This document shows, one piece after another, positions 24,381 through 34,964 of a stretch of 64,000 bases of DNA (position 1 is the stretch's first letter; each line of letters begins with the position of its first letter). The translations under genes were made by a program, and so were the position numbers. Source of the stretch: Enterobacterales bacterium CwR94 (GTDB taxonomy: Bacteria; Pseudomonadota; Gammaproteobacteria; Enterobacterales; Enterobacteriaceae). The notes under the pieces were generated by a model. That model saw only the letters and a program-made list of their open reading frames with translations. It did no database searches and was not told the origin of the DNA. The stretch is taken from NCBI GenBank assembly GCA_002837195.1, contig KZ478070.1:30229-94228 (forward strand). Reading direction: 5' to 3'.

Positions 24381-25432
24381 TGGCACAACAACAGCTGCAT
24401 TGGTTACTGGGCATGCCCACATCCACAGGCGTGATTAAAACGCACCCTGAAGATTTTGTGGTTAAGGAAGATTTAGGCTATCGCCCGGATGGCGAAGGTG
24501 AGCAGGTGCTGGTACATGTGCGCAAGATTGGCTGCAATACCCGTTTTGTGGCAGAAGCTCTGGCAGCCTTTGCTAAAGTGCCGGCCCGTGATGTGAGCTT
24601 TGCGGGCATGAAAGATCGCCATGCTGTCACCGAGCAGTGGTTCTGCTTACGCGTTCCAGGCAAGACCACGCCAGATTTCTCCCGTTTTGTGCTGGAAGGC
24701 TGTGAAGTACTGGAAGTGGCGCGCCACCAACGCAAAGTGCGTACGGGCGGCTTACAAGGCAACGCGTTTCAACTGATCGTGCGCCAGATTTCCGATCGCC
24801 CAAACGTGGAAACGCGTCTGCAAAGTGTTGCTTTACTGGGGTTCCCCAACTATTTCGGTCAGCAGCGTTTTGGGCGTGGCGGCAGTAACCTCGATCTGGT
24901 CGAGCGTTGGGCCAACAATGCGATTCGTATCAAAGAACGCAGCAAGCGCAGCCTGACCCTGTCGGCGGCCCGTAGCGCAATGTTTAATCACGTCACCAGT
25001 GCCCGCCTTGCCGACCAGGGTAATCTCAGCACGCTGATGGCGGGCGATGCATTGCAGTTAAGCGGGCGTGGGAGTTGGTTTGTGGCGGCAGAGGATGAAG
25101 ATCCTCAGGCACTGCAGCAACGCATCGACAGCGGCGAGTTACGGATCACGGCACCCTTACCGGGAAGCGGCCGTCCCGGTCCTCAGGGCGCGGCATTGCA
25201 ATTCGAACAGCAGCATTTGGAAGATAAGCAAAGCTGGATTGCCTTGCTTGAGCGTGAAAAAGTTGAAGCCGCACGCCGTGCTATGCTGGTGATTGCTTGC
25301 GATCTGCGTTGGCAATGGTTAGACGACGCAACACTGCAGCTTGATTTCTGGCTTCCGGCGGGCAGCTTTGCCACCAGTCTGCTGCGTGAATTGATTAATC
25401 TGGAGGGTGATCATGCGGATACTGCTGAGTAA
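24380..25432 (+). CDS. truD: tRNA pseudouridine(13) synthase TruD
   Basis: TruD isomerises U13 to pseudouridine in tRNA-Glu. It has 350 residues (E. coli 349). The catalytic aspartate is in [13 protein letters not shown], and the family signatures [19 protein letters not shown] and GNAFQLIVR are present. The gene overlaps the surE start by 20 bases. Confidence 0.96.
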   Translation: MAQQQLHWLLGMPTSTGVIKTHPEDFVVKEDLGYRPDGEGEQVLVHVRKIGCNTRFVAEALAAFAKVPARDVSFAGMKDRHAVTEQWFCLRVPGKTTPDFSRFVLEGCEVLEVARHQRKVRTGGLQGNAFQLIVRQISDRPNVETRLQSVALLGFPNYFGQQRFGRGGSNLDLVERWANNAIRIKERSKRSLTLSAARSAMFNHVTSARLADQGNLSTLMAGDALQLSGRGSWFVAAEDEDPQALQQRIDSGELRITAPLPGSGRPGPQGAALQFEQQHLEDKQSWIALLEREKVEAARRAMLVIACDLRWQWLDDATLQLDFWLPAGSFATSLLRELINLEGDHADTAE

Positions 25433-26174
25433 CGACGATGGCATCCATGCGCCGGGTATTCAAACCCTGGCGAACACCCTGCGCGAGTTTGCCGAGGTAC
25501 AGGTGGTGGCTCCCGATCGCAATCGCAGTGGCGCATCAAACTCACTGACGCTGGAAACGCCTCTGCGTACTTTTGCGTTTCCAAATGGGGACATTGCGGT
25601 TCAGGGCGGTACGCCTACTGATTGCGTGTTCCTCGGCGTGAACGAATTAATGAAGCCACGCCCGGATATCGTTGTCTCTGGTATTAATGCCGGGCCGAAT
25701 CTTGGCGATGACGTGATCTATTCCGGTACCGTCGCGGCCGCGATGGAAGGGCGTCACTTAGGGCTTCCCGCGCTGGCGGTATCGCTCAATGGTTATCAGC
25801 ATTACGACACGGCAGCGGCGGTAACCGCCACATTGCTTCGCGCGTTGATGCGTGAGCCGCTGCGCACCGGGCGTATTCTGAATGTGAATGTGCCCGACCT
25901 GCCGCTCTCCGAAATTAAAGGGATTCGCGTTACCCGCTGTGGCAGTCGCCATCCGGCGGATAAAGTGATTGCCCAGCAAGATCCCCGTGGCGCAACGTTA
26001 TATTGGATCGGCCCGCCAGGTGATAAGCATGATGCTGGCCCGGATACTGATTTTGCCGCCGTTGATGAGGGTTATGTCTCCGTCACCGCGCTGCATGTTG
26101 ATCTCACGGCACACGCGGCACAAGAGGTTGTTGGCGCATGGCTTGAGAAAACTGAGGTAGCCAAGGCATGGTGA
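25413..26174 (+). CDS. surE: 5'/3'-nucleotidase SurE
   Basis: SurE dephosphorylates nucleoside monophosphates and is linked to stationary-phase survival. The start at 25413 follows GGAGGG and gives [16 protein letters not shown], whose aspartates bind the metal. [22 protein letters not shown] is also characteristic; in particular the Asn and Asp in NAGPNLGDD. The 253-residue length matches E. coli. It overlaps truD at its start and pcm at its end. Confidence 0.97.
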   Translation: MRILLSNDDGIHAPGIQTLANTLREFAEVQVVAPDRNRSGASNSLTLETPLRTFAFPNGDIAVQGGTPTDCVFLGVNELMKPRPDIVVSGINAGPNLGDDVIYSGTVAAAMEGRHLGLPALAVSLNGYQHYDTAAAVTATLLRALMREPLRTGRILNVNVPDLPLSEIKGIRVTRCGSRHPADKVIAQQDPRGATLYWIGPPGDKHDAGPDTDFAAVDEGYVSVTALHVDLTAHAAQEVVGAWLEKTEVAKAW

Positions 26175-26800
26175 GTAAACGTGTTCAGACCCTCATTACC
26201 CAATTGCGTCAGCAAGGCATCAATGACGAGCGCTTACTGTTAGCGATTGAAGCCGTGCCGCGAGAGCGTTTTGTCGATGAGGCATTTGAACACAAAGCCT
26301 GGGAAAATACGGCGTTGCCGATTGGTTCAGGGCAAACTATCTCGCAGCCTTACATTGTGGCGCGCATGACGTCGCTGTTGAATCTCACGCCTACTTCACG
26401 GGTACTGGAGATCGGCACCGGATCGGGCTATCAAACTGCTGTGCTTGCACATTTAGTCGAGCATGTGTGGTCGGTAGAGCGCATCAAGAGTTTACAGTGG
26501 CAGGCCAAGCGCCGCCTGAAACAGCTTGATTTACACAATATTTCAACCCGTCATGGTGACGGTTGGGAAGGCTGGCCGTCACGCGGGCCGTTTGATGCCA
26601 TTATTGTGACGGCGGCACCCGAAGCCGTGCCTACAGAATTAATGATGCAGTTAGCGGAAGGCGGCATTATGGTGCTGCCCGTTGGCGAGAGCCATCAACA
26701 ACAATTGTTGAAACGCATTACCCACAAAGAAGGCGAGTTTGTGGTGGATATCATAGAACCCGTGCGGTTTGTTCCTCTGGTAAAAGGTGATATCGCCTGA
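26168..26800 (+). CDS. pcm: Protein-L-isoaspartate O-methyltransferase
   Basis: Pcm methylates isoaspartyl residues to start repair of aged proteins. It has 210 residues (E. coli 208). The SAM motif I is [16 protein letters not shown], and [16 protein letters not shown] is the family signature. It overlaps surE by seven bases. The surE-pcm-nlpD-rpoS cluster is the usual stationary-phase group. Confidence 0.97.
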   Translation: MVSKRVQTLITQLRQQGINDERLLLAIEAVPRERFVDEAFEHKAWENTALPIGSGQTISQPYIVARMTSLLNLTPTSRVLEIGTGSGYQTAVLAHLVEHVWSVERIKSLQWQAKRRLKQLDLHNISTRHGDGWEGWPSRGPFDAIIVTAAPEAVPTELMMQLAEGGIMVLPVGESHQQQLLKRITHKEGEFVVDIIEPVRFVPLVKGDIA

Positions 26801-26985
26801 GAATCTCTACTTTGACGCATTAAGTAATTATTTTTACACCACAGTTTCGTAGTCTGTCTGAGTCGATATTGTTAGACTCTCGGATATTTCCGTCTGGTGG
26901 TTCAGGGAAACAGACGAGACACTATCGCTTGCTGCGCCTGATTCTGGCGTAATTCGAACGTCACCGTATGCTGCATGGGGGATAA

Positions 26986-28137
26986 ATGAGCACGGGAAGC
27001 CCAATATTAAAACTGCGTCGTATTGCGACTCTCTCTTTGGTCAGTTTTTGGCTGGCAGGCTGCGCCAGCGATCACACACAGGCACCGATCAGCAGTGTCA
27101 ATGGTGGGGGCAACAGTGGCGGTATGCTGCGCGGTGGTAACAGCGCGTCCTCCGGTGGCGTGCCGACGGCACCGCCAATGAGCAACAGCGCGGGCTTGCC
27201 TTCACGTCCGGTGATTGGTAACGCGGCGCCGGTGAACAGTGGCAATGTCGTCCCGGCCAATAATCCGGCGATGAACTCAGCCCCTGTGCAAAATGTTGTG
27301 ACTGAGAACGGGCGTATTGTGTACAACCGTAGCTACAACGATATTCCTAAAGGAAGCTACAGCGGTGGGGATACCTACACGGTAAAACGCGGCGATACGC
27401 TGTTCTATATTGCCTGGATTACCGGCAACGATTTCCGTGATTTGGCACAACGTAACAATGTGCCTGCGCCTTATAGTCTGAACGTAGGGCAGACGCTGTC
27501 GATTTCCAATGGAGCGGGAACGCCAATCACCGGTGGCAACGCCATTACGGCCGCCGATGCCAGCCAGGCCGGTGTGACACCTCCACCATCGTCGACAAAA
27601 ATTCAGCAAGGCGCGGTTGCACGACAACCTGTAATTACGTATTCTGAGGATTCAGGTAGTTCAAACAACGGCAAAATGTTGCCGTCTTCGGGAACAACTG
27701 TTGCAACGACAACAGCCCCGGTTACCGTACCAACCGTCAGCAGCACCACCAACAGTTCGACGCCGGTAGGAAGTTGGCGTTGGCCTACAGACGGTAAGAT
27801 CATCGACAACTTCTCTGCTTCCGAAGGGGGCAATAAAGGGGTTGATATCTCTGGCTCGCGTGGACAATCCATTGTAGCAACCGCCTCAGGACGAGTGGTG
27901 TACGCTGGTAACGCGCTCCGTGGTTACGGTAATTTAATTATCATCAAACATAATGATGATTACCTGAGTGCCTATGCCCATAACGATACAATGCTGGTTC
28001 GCGAACAACAGGAAGTTAAAGCAGGTCAGAAAATCGCGACGATGGGCAGCACTGGTACCAGTTCAGTACGTTTGCATTTTGAAATTCGTTACAAGGGGAA
28101 ATCCGTAAACCCGCTGAGGTATTTGCCACAGCGATAA
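26986..28137 (+). CDS. nlpD: Lipoprotein activator of amidase NlpD
   Basis: NlpD is an outer-membrane lipoprotein that activates the amidase AmiC to split septal peptidoglycan. The lipobox is FWLAGC (cysteine near residue 26). A LysM domain follows at about 130-175 ([20 protein letters not shown]), then a low-complexity Ser/Thr/Pro region, then a C-terminal LytM domain (about 270-380). The LytM active-site histidines are incomplete, as expected for an activator rather than an enzyme. In E. coli the main rpoS promoter lies inside this gene. Confidence 0.95.
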   Translation: MSTGSPILKLRRIATLSLVSFWLAGCASDHTQAPISSVNGGGNSGGMLRGGNSASSGGVPTAPPMSNSAGLPSRPVIGNAAPVNSGNVVPANNPAMNSAPVQNVVTENGRIVYNRSYNDIPKGSYSGGDTYTVKRGDTLFYIAWITGNDFRDLAQRNNVPAPYSLNVGQTLSISNGAGTPITGGNAITAADASQAGVTPPPSSTKIQQGAVARQPVITYSEDSGSSNNGKMLPSSGTTVATTTAPVTVPTVSSTTNSSTPVGSWRWPTDGKIIDNFSASEGGNKGVDISGSRGQSIVATASGRVVYAGNALRGYGNLIIIKHNDDYLSAYAHNDTMLVREQQEVKAGQKIATMGSTGTSSVRLHFEIRYKGKSVNPLRYLPQR

Positions 28138-28187
28138 CCGGCAGAACCCTGGTGTTCTGCCCTGGGAATCACGGGTAGGAGCCGCTT

Positions 28188-29180
28188 ATGAGCCAGAATA
28201 CGCTGAAAGTTAATGATTTAAACGAGAATGCGGAATTCGACGAAAACGGAACTGAAGAATTTGATGAGAAGGCTCTCGTCGGAAGCGAACCTGTTGATAA
28301 CGATTTAGCTGAAGAAGAGTTATTGTCACAAGGTGCTACGCAGCGCGTGTTGGATGCGACGCAACTTTATCTGGGGGAGATTGGCTATTCTCCCCTGTTA
28401 ACGGCAGAGGAAGAGGTTTTCTTTGCCCGTCGCGCACTGCGTGGTGATATTCCATCACGTCGCCGCATGATCGAAAGTAATTTGCGTTTGGTGGTTAAAA
28501 TTGCCCGCCGTTACAGCAATCGTGGTCTGGCGTTGCTGGACCTGATTGAAGAGGGCAATCTTGGCCTCATCCGCGCAGTAGAGAAGTTTGATCCAGAGCG
28601 TGGGTTCCGTTTCTCTACTTATGCAACCTGGTGGATCCGCCAGACAATCGAACGGGCGATCATGAATCAAACCCGTACGATTCGTTTGCCTATTCACATC
28701 GTCAAAGAGCTGAACGTCTATCTGCGTACGGCACGTGAACTGTCACATAAGCTGGATCACGAACCAAGTGCAGAAGAGATTGCAGAGCAACTGGACAAGC
28801 CGGTTGATGACGTCAGCCGCATGCTACGCCTTAATGAACGTATCACCTCGGTAGATACGCCTCTGGGCGGCGATTCAGAAAAAGCACTGCTCGATATTCT
28901 GGCCGATGAAAAAGACAACGGCCCGGAAGATACCACCCAAGACGATGATATGAAACACAGCATCGTGAAGTGGTTGTTCGAGCTGAACGCTAAGCAACGC
29001 GAAGTGTTGGCACGTCGTTTCGGCCTGTTGGGCTATGAAGCGGCAACGCTGGAAGATGTGGGACGTGAAATTGGTCTGACGCGTGAACGCGTCCGCCAGA
29101 TTCAGGTTGAAGGTTTGCGTCGTCTGCGTGAGATCCTGCAGACACAAGGGCTGAACATTGAAGCGTTGTTTCGTGAATAA
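28188..29180 (+). CDS. rpoS: RNA polymerase sigma factor RpoS (sigma 38)
   Basis: RpoS is the general stress and stationary-phase sigma factor. It has 330 residues, as in E. coli. Region 1.2 ([11 protein letters not shown]), region 2 ([19 protein letters not shown]), region 3 and region 4 ([22 protein letters not shown]) are intact, so the gene looks functional. The usual regulators act on a long mRNA leader that starts within nlpD; here a hairpin (arms 28140-28147 and 28154-28161) lies in the last 50 bases of that leader. It is convergent with mutS. Confidence 0.98.
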   Translation: MSQNTLKVNDLNENAEFDENGTEEFDEKALVGSEPVDNDLAEEELLSQGATQRVLDATQLYLGEIGYSPLLTAEEEVFFARRALRGDIPSRRRMIESNLRLVVKIARRYSNRGLALLDLIEEGNLGLIRAVEKFDPERGFRFSTYATWWIRQTIERAIMNQTRTIRLPIHIVKELNVYLRTARELSHKLDHEPSAEEIAEQLDKPVDDVSRMLRLNERITSVDTPLGGDSEKALLDILADEKDNGPEDTTQDDDMKHSIVKWLFELNAKQREVLARRFGLLGYEAATLEDVGREIGLTRERVRQIQVEGLRRLREILQTQGLNIEALFRE

Positions 29181-29200
29181 TCGCTGTTAGCGGGCATATA

Positions 29201-29231
29201 AAAAGCGATGACCTTAGGTCATCGCTTTTTT
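29201..29231. terminator. Bidirectional terminator between rpoS and mutS
   Basis: Eleven-base arms AAGCGATGACC (29203-29213) and the complement (29217-29227) flank a TTA loop. T runs on the right and A runs on the left mean it can serve both convergent genes. Confidence 0.9.
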
Positions 29232-29238
29232 GTTGGTA

Positions 29239-31794
29239 TCACACCAGTGATTTTAAGCGATACACCCATTCCAGCGCCTGACGCGGTGACAGTGAATCAG
29301 GATCCAAGGCTTCCAGTGCTTCAACGGCCGGGGATGTTTCGGCGGCCAGTAACTGCATCTGCGACCCTTCAATGGTGGATGTCGCGCTGCTGTTCGACAG
29401 TGTTTCTAACTCTTTCAGCTTCTGGCGTGCACGTTTGATCACTTCTTTAGGCACGCCTGCCAGTGCCGCGACGGCCAAACCATAACTTTTACTGGCCGCG
29501 CCCTCTTGCACGCTGTGCATAAAGGCAATGGTGTCGCCATGCTCGATGGCATCAAGGTGGACATTCGCGACGCCCTGCATTTTTTCTGGCAGCGTGGTGA
29601 GCTCGAAATAGTGCGTGGCGAACAGCGTCATGGCTTTGATGCGGTTTGCCAGGTTCTCAGCACAAGCCCAGGCAAGGGATAAGCCATCATAGGTTGAGGT
29701 TCCACGGCCAATTTCATCCATCAATACCAAACTCTGCTCAGTGGCATTGTGGAGAATATTGGCCGTTTCTGTCATTTCCACCATGAAAGTGGAACGTCCA
29801 GAAGCCAAATCATCAGCGGCACCCACGCGCGTAAAAATACGATCAACCGGGCCGATTTGTGCTGCATCTGCAGGCACATAACTGCCGATATACGCCATGA
29901 GCACAATTAAGGCGGCCTGACGCATGTAGGTGCTTTTCCCGCCCATATTGGGGCCGGTAATGATTAGCATCCGACGTTGCGGTGACAGGGTGAGGGGATT
30001 GGCGATAAAGGGCTCTTTCAGCACTTGCTCAACCACTGGGTGACGGCCGCCTTTAATCTCAATACCGGGCTTATCGGTGAGTGTCGGGCGGACGAAATTC
30101 AGAGTATAGGCGCGCTCTGCGAGGTTACAGAGTACGTCGAGTTCAGCCAGCGCCGCGGCACTCATTTGCAAGGCTTCCAGATGAGGCAGTAGCGTATCCA
30201 GCAACGCTTCGTACAAGGTTTTTTCGAGCGCCAGTGCTTTGCCTTTTGACGTCAGAACTTTGTCTTCATACTCTTTGAGTTCGGGGATGATATAGCGCTC
30301 AGCATTTTTCAATGTCTGGCGGCGGACATAGTGCATCGGAACCAGATGGCTTTGACCACGACTCACCTGAATAAAATAGCCATGCACAGCATTAAAGCCG
30401 ACTTTAAGCGTGTCCAGACCCAGTTTTTCGCGCTCGCGGATCTCCAGACGATCCAGATAATCTGTGGCACCGTCGGCTAAGGCTCGCCACTCGTCCAGCT
30501 CTTCGTTGTAACCCGGTGCAATCACGCCTCCGTCGCGAACCAGCACAGGAGGTGCTTCGATTACTGCCCGTTCCAGCAATTCACGCAGCTCGGTAAATTC
30601 ACCCATGTGGCTGCGTAAATTGACAAGATGAGGCGCAGACACCGCGTCAGTTTCAGCGTGAATGGCTGGCAGTTGTTGGAAGGCGTGGCGCATGCGCGCA
30701 AGATCGCGAGGGCGCGCTGTTCGTAATGCCAAACGTGCCAGAATACGTTCTAAATCGCCGACCTGACGCAGCAGTGGCTGAAGCTCAGCGGTGAGATCTT
30801 GCAGTTGTTCAATACTGTGTTGGCGTCCGACAATGATTTGGCTGTCACGCACTGGCATGTGCAACCAGCGTTTCAACATGCGACTGCCCATGGGCGTGAC
30901 GGTTTTATCTAACACGGCGGCAAGCGTGTTTTCAGGGCCGCCTGCCAAATTCTGGGTGATCTCAAGATTGCGTCGCGTTGCCGCATCCATAATGATGCCG
31001 TCTTGCTGGCGCTCCATGGTCACGGAACGGATGTGCGGCAGGGCCGTGCGTTGAGTATCTTTCACATATTGCAGCAGACAGCCCGCGGCGACGATCGCCA
31101 TGTCGGCTTTTTCTATACCGAAACCGATCAAATCACGGGTGCCAAATTGCAGGGTGAGCTGCTGACGCGCGGTGTCAATTTCAAACTCCCACAGCGGGCG
31201 ACGACGCAATCCCCGGCGATTCTCGATAGACGCCAGATTGGGGAAATTTTCAGGGTACAGCAATTCGGCAGGATTGGTGCGCTGCAGTTCTGCAGCCATG
31301 GCTTCCAGGTCACTGGGTTCCGTGACGCGAAAGCGACCTGAACTGATGTCCAGCGTGGCGTAGCCGAAGCCGTTGGCACCCTGGTAAATAGCAGCCAACA
31401 AGTTATCTTGTCGTTCTTGCAGCAGAGCTTCATCACTGATCGTACCGGGGGTGACAATGCGCACCACTTTGCGCTCAACGGGGCCTTTACTTAAAGCTGG
31501 GTCGCCAATTTGTTCACAGATAGCGACCGATTCGCCCATTTGTACCAAACGCGCCAGATAGTTCTCTGCTGCGTGATGCGGTACACCCGCCATCGGGATA
31601 GGTTCACCTGCTGAAGCGCCCCGTTTTGTCAGGGAGATATCCAATAGTTGTGACGCCCGCTTTGCATCATCATAAAACAGCTCGTAGAAATCCCCCATCC
31701 GGTAAAACAGCAGGATTTCAGGGTGTTCGGCCTTAAGACGCAGGTACTGCTGCATCATTGGGGTGTGCGAGTCTAAATTTTCTATTGTACTCAT
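29239..31794 (-). CDS. mutS: DNA mismatch repair ATPase MutS, 5' end supplied by the island
   Basis: MutS finds mismatches and recruits MutL. The 851-residue protein is full length (E. coli 853). The mismatch-probing Phe-x-Glu is in [10 protein letters not shown], Walker A is GPNMGGKST, and the Walker B region is [12 protein letters not shown]. The first residues are [15 protein letters not shown]. The codons before HTPMMQ are AT-rich, unlike the rest of the gene, and a second mutS start reading MTETNTVAAHTPMMQ lies 21.8 kb away at 53612. I infer that the island entered at the HTPMMQ codons and supplied a replacement start. Expression signals upstream of 31794 are therefore island-derived, with only a weak ribosome-binding site visible. 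Confidence 0.95.
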   Translation of the reverse strand: MSTIENLDSHTPMMQQYLRLKAEHPEILLFYRMGDFYELFYDDAKRASQLLDISLTKRGASAGEPIPMAGVPHHAAENYLARLVQMGESVAICEQIGDPALSKGPVERKVVRIVTPGTISDEALLQERQDNLLAAIYQGANGFGYATLDISSGRFRVTEPSDLEAMAAELQRTNPAELLYPENFPNLASIENRRGLRRRPLWEFEIDTARQQLTLQFGTRDLIGFGIEKADMAIVAAGCLLQYVKDTQRTALPHIRSVTMERQQDGIIMDAATRRNLEITQNLAGGPENTLAAVLDKTVTPMGSRMLKRWLHMPVRDSQIIVGRQHSIEQLQDLTAELQPLLRQVGDLERILARLALRTARPRDLARMRHAFQQLPAIHAETDAVSAPHLVNLRSHMGEFTELRELLERAVIEAPPVLVRDGGVIAPGYNEELDEWRALADGATDYLDRLEIREREKLGLDTLKVGFNAVHGYFIQVSRGQSHLVPMHYVRRQTLKNAERYIIPELKEYEDKVLTSKGKALALEKTLYEALLDTLLPHLEALQMSAAALAELDVLCNLAERAYTLNFVRPTLTDKPGIEIKGGRHPVVEQVLKEPFIANPLTLSPQRRMLIITGPNMGGKSTYMRQAALIVLMAYIGSYVPADAAQIGPVDRIFTRVGAADDLASGRSTFMVEMTETANILHNATEQSLVLMDEIGRGTSTYDGLSLAWACAENLANRIKAMTLFATHYFELTTLPEKMQGVANVHLDAIEHGDTIAFMHSVQEGAASKSYGLAVAALAGVPKEVIKRARQKLKELETLSNSSATSTIEGSQMQLLAAETSPAVEALEALDPDSLSPRQALEWVYRLKSLV
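31750..31767. repeat. Left attachment site (attL) within mutS codons
   Basis: CTGCATCATTGGGGTGTG here matches CTGCATCATGGGCGTGTG at 53568-53585 at 16 of 18 bases in direct orientation, with nine identical bases at one end (CTGCATCAT). Both copies encode the same mutS residues (HTPMMQ) on the minus strand. It marks the left border of the island next to the integrase gene. Confidence 0.7.
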
Positions 31795-31888
31795 CGGTTT
31801 GTGATGTCCATTTTCTTAATTTTTAATGAGTTAGTGTTTTTTATGGTTATCGTTAGGTTTCACGTTGTCTCATCGGATATCATGAAAT

Positions 31889-31972
31889 CCTACATTTAAA
31901 TGTAGGTTAAAGTGTAGCTTGCCAACCTATGGCTTGGTAAAATATGGGCACATACAGCGCAACCTACATTTA
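31889..31972. promoter_or_regulatory. Candidate arm-type binding sites of the integrase
   Basis: TAAATGTAGGTT (31897-31908) has a perfect inverted copy AACCTACATTTA at 31961-31972. The sequence around the first copy is itself palindromic (CCTACATTTAAATGTAGG, 31889-31906) and extends to GTAGGTTAAAGTGTAG (31902-31917), which recurs with one change at 53501-53516 near the other end. Repeats set just inside both ends are typical of integrase arm sites. They also overlap the region where the mutS and int promoters must be. Confidence 0.55.
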
Positions 31973-32012
31973 TGTTCATGACTAACATAAGGTGCATGAT
32001 AACGGAGTCTTT

Positions 32013-33302
32013 ATGGCAGGAAAACAAGAGGGAAAGCCACTTTCGTTTAAAGCGGTTGAAATGATGAAGCCAGGCGATAAAGATAAGGCTGATGTTGGCG
32101 AAAATCGTGGCTTACGTGTCTCCTGTGGTGCAACTGGGGTTAAGTCTTTTTTCTACCGTTACACAAGTCCTCTGACTGGCAAGCTTGCTCAGGTTAAAAT
32201 TGGTAACTTCCCGCAGACTTCTCTCGCCGCTGCACGTCTTAAACTCCACGAATTAAAGCTCATCCGACAGGAAGGTCGGTGCCCTGCGACTGAACTCAAA
32301 AAAGACAAGCTCCAGCGTGCGATTGAAGCTGAACAAGCTAAGATCCCTGAATTGACCGTACAGGGATTAGTTGAACTGTATCTTACTGAACGTATTGAGG
32401 ATCGTAAAACGAAGGACGGAAAGGTCATACCCGGTGCCAGAAAGCCGAAAGGGCAGGCTGAGGTTCGTCGTACTCTCTATGGTGACGCTGTTAAAAGCTT
32501 AGGAACCCGGAATGCTGCTGAGATTACGCGCCAGGATGTCATTAATTTAATCAATGGCATTGTAGCTCGAGGTGCAACCGTACAGGCAGGGAATGTACTG
32601 AGGGAGCTTTCACTTGCATATGAATATGCAATTGGCCTTGGGCGCTTTGATGACAGTTTTGCGAATCCGGCGTTGTTAGCAAAATCCAGCTTACGACAGA
32701 CCAGAATCAAGCTCACAAATGGACGTGGAACACGAGTACTGAGTGAGGACGAGCTTGCAAAATTCCTTAAATGGCTTCCGGGCTCTGCTTATACGCCAAC
32801 GATCAAAAACGTGTTACGTCTGACTCTCTGGACCGGTTGCCGTACCGGTGAAGTCTGCAATATGGCATGGAAGGATGTTGATCTTGAAAAAGGCACCATT
32901 CATCTACGGGAAACCAAGACCGGGGTAGAGCGCTACGTTCAGTTATCCGATCAGGCTATCGACTTTCTCAAAGTTCTACGCCTCACCTCCGATAAATACC
33001 TATTCCCTTCACAGGCGACGAAGAAGCCAATCCAGCAGAAGTACCTGACGGAAAACTCATGGCGTTTACGTGAAAGTGCTCAAATGCTTGATATACCCCA
33101 TTGGACGCCGCATGATCTGCGTCGTACAGTGCGGACAGGATTATCCCGCTTGCAATGTCCAAATGAGGTAGCCGAGGCCATATTGGGGCATACGCGCGGT
33201 GGAGTTGAGGGGATTTATAACTTGTATAAGTATGATGCTGAGTGCCGGAAGTGGTTGCAGGTGTGGGCGGATTATCTAGAAAAAATAAATAGTGGGATAT
33301 GA
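32013..33302 (+). CDS. P4-type tyrosine integrase of the island
   Basis: This 429-residue tyrosine recombinase should catalyse insertion and excision of the island at mutS. It has an N-terminal DUF4102-like domain (GLRVSCGATGVKSFFYRY and KLAQVKIGNFPQTSLAAAR), a central SAM-like DNA-binding domain, and a C-terminal catalytic domain. Catalytic residues are visible: Arg in TGCRTGEV, His and Arg in HDLRRTVRTG, His in LGHTRGG and Tyr in YNLYKY. I chose the ATG at 32013 after ACGGAG; an in-frame GTG at 31992 adds seven residues. The gene starts 220 bp from the mutS start, as expected for an integrase near attL. Confidence 0.93.
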   Translation: MAGKQEGKPLSFKAVEMMKPGDKDKADVGENRGLRVSCGATGVKSFFYRYTSPLTGKLAQVKIGNFPQTSLAAARLKLHELKLIRQEGRCPATELKKDKLQRAIEAEQAKIPELTVQGLVELYLTERIEDRKTKDGKVIPGARKPKGQAEVRRTLYGDAVKSLGTRNAAEITRQDVINLINGIVARGATVQAGNVLRELSLAYEYAIGLGRFDDSFANPALLAKSSLRQTRIKLTNGRGTRVLSEDELAKFLKWLPGSAYTPTIKNVLRLTLWTGCRTGEVCNMAWKDVDLEKGTIHLRETKTGVERYVQLSDQAIDFLKVLRLTSDKYLFPSQATKKPIQQKYLTENSWRLRESAQMLDIPHWTPHDLRRTVRTGLSRLQCPNEVAEAILGHTRGGVEGIYNLYKYDAECRKWLQVWADYLEKINSGI

Positions 33303-33307
33303 GGGGG

Positions 33308-33394
33308 ATGCGCCAATGATCTATTGAAGATCATAAGGCGCATGAGTTGAACATTGGTTGGTAGCCTAAGTTCAACCGTGTGATGAATCGTTCC
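33308..33394 (-). ncRNA. Candidate antisense RNA antitoxin
   Basis: On the minus strand, TTGTCA (33427-33422) and TAATGA (33404-33399) with a 17-base gap form a possible promoter whose transcript would start near 33394 as GGAACGATTCATCACAC. This 5' end is complementary to 33709-33727 upstream of the small toxin-like ORF: the 19-base block GTGATGAATYGTTCCTAGC occurs at 33380-33398 and 33709-33727 with one C/T difference, which still allows G:U pairing. A hairpin (33308-33343) could form the 3' end, though no U-run follows. The arrangement resembles IstR/TisB and OrzO/ZorO. It is inference from sequence only. Confidence 0.35.
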
Positions 33395-33799
33395 TAGCTC
33401 ATTAAGTCTACTACTTAATCGTGACAAGCGCAAAAAGCTTGCATAATAGCAGTTAATAAATACTATAGAGATGTTAGGAAAAGTAATTTCATCGCGGTAT
33501 ACATTGGTGGAAGCCGAGATCATGTTGCATTTAATTTGTCGTGAGCACTTGACAGATTAGAGGTGGCATTAAAATTTCACATAGCAGAGTTTTGCTTGTG
33601 GCCTAGTGACCATAGCACTGTTTTCCAGACACAATGTGTCAGGTCTAACAGTGGGTCTATCTCGCCTAGTTGTAGCAGGTGGTGCTGGCAATGCCCCCAT
33701 CTTAGTGCGTGATGAATTGTTCCTAGCCGGACATGCAACGGTTATAGGCAATTTAAGGGTACCCCGTGGCTAGTCATGCTCCAATCTAAGGAGCTAGTT

Positions 33800-33874
33800 A
33801 TGATGTCGCTTATTGTTGACATACTTAACCTGATCGTTGCAGTGCTGCAACTGATTCAGCAGTTCTATTCCTAG
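33800..33874 (+). CDS. TisB/ShoB-like small hydrophobic peptide, candidate type I toxin
   Basis: This 24-residue ORF begins with two ATG codons and follows a good ribosome-binding site (TAAGGAG). The core DILNLIVAVLQLIQQF is strongly hydrophobic and amphipathic. It resembles the E. coli TisB segment ILKLIVAALQLL and the ShoB segment IIAVLQLIL, small inner-membrane toxins that depolarise cells. A promoter-like pair TTGACA (33549-33554) and TAAAAT (33570-33575) lies about 230 bases upstream, leaving a long leader as in such toxin mRNAs. The leader contains the 19-base element shared with the candidate antisense RNA. No LexA box was found, so it is not obviously SOS-controlled. Confidence 0.6.
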   Translation: MMSLIVDILNLIVAVLQLIQQFYS

Positions 33875-34068
33875 AATTAGCACTGATAGGTGAAGAGCTC
33901 TTCTGACCAAAGAGCTTGGATCCTAACCTCAATTCAAATGATGTGTTTTTTCCCTAATATGGATTGACTATTAATTGTCACATTTTTTCTTAGTAAGTGT
34001 GGAAATAATTCATTATTATTGACTTGAGATTTTAGTGTTAAAATTAATCTTGCGAGTGATGAATTATT

Positions 34069-34929
34069 ATGGATGAAATTCAAAAGATGTTAAGGCAACT
34101 TAAAAGGGATCACTCAGATGTTAACCTGTCTGAATTAAAGGGCATGTTATCGAGTATGAATGATTATTTGGATAAAAATGTCACAAAAAGAGGTGTTAGG
34201 AGGTTAAGAAATGATTTATTTTCTCATCCAAGAATAATTTCCCATGACCATGTCTATGCAAATGTTTATTTTGCAAGGGAACATTTAAATGATTTTTTTG
34301 AAATTTTGAAAAGTGGACATATAAAAGAAGAATCAGACATAGTTGCGCTGTCAAAAGAATTTATATATGATTTGTGGGATCTTAATTATCATTCCGGAGT
34401 TAATTTTTTAAATTTAGATGGTAGAATTACTAAGCCTGTTACGCAGTGGGCTTCGATGTTTTATTTTAAGGCATCATGGCTAGGAACTAATAATTATAAG
34501 ACAATTCCAAATCTTAATGTTATGAATTTTGATATTTCCATTATACCTGTTTTTATCAGAATGGCATTGGAAATGAAGATCAAGGAAGTGATTGGATACG
34601 AAAAAGCATACGACTCTCATAATAAAGAAAGTAATATAACCGTCCATCAAATATTAAGTGTTATTAAACAAAATAAAAGACTTAATTTCTTTGGCGAAGT
34701 TATTGATGTTAATGATCTTTTACACGTAAACAGATGGGCTAACTACTTTGTTCATACTGGTGTTTCGTCGTATTATTGGAAATATAGAGAGGCAATTTCC
34801 ATACTGAATCCACTTTTTAAAGAGGAAAATGGATTTAATATGCAAGGCCGAACCTTTGCAGTCAATTTTGCAGGGATTAAGGCGGAATTGTCAAAGAAAT
34901 ATAAAAAGAAAGTGATTCTGGTTTCTTGA
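34069..34929 (+). CDS. HEPN-like protein of unknown function
   Basis: This 286-residue protein comes from a very AT-rich stretch, unlike the backbone. I do not recognise the full protein. Its C-terminal third contains RWANYFVHTG (Arg222, Asn225, His229), which fits the Rx4-6H motif of HEPN-fold RNases, followed by a helix-rich segment. The N-terminal part looks helical and charged. The gene is 35 bp before a membrane-protein gene in the same direction, so the pair is probably one operon. A toxin or defence role is a hypothesis; a structural, non-catalytic HEPN is also possible. Confidence 0.55.
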   Translation: MDEIQKMLRQLKRDHSDVNLSELKGMLSSMNDYLDKNVTKRGVRRLRNDLFSHPRIISHDHVYANVYFAREHLNDFFEILKSGHIKEESDIVALSKEFIYDLWDLNYHSGVNFLNLDGRITKPVTQWASMFYFKASWLGTNNYKTIPNLNVMNFDISIIPVFIRMALEMKIKEVIGYEKAYDSHNKESNITVHQILSVIKQNKRLNFFGEVIDVNDLLHVNRWANYFVHTGVSSYYWKYREAISILNPLFKEENGFNMQGRTFAVNFAGIKAELSKKYKKKVILVS

Positions 34930-34964
34930 TGTTAAGATAATTATTTTTAAAAGTGAGGATTGTG

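Noticed and set aside
33540..33800. SOS control of the TisB-like toxin
   Set aside because: No CTG-N10-CAG LexA box was found upstream, in contrast to the clear one before recA.
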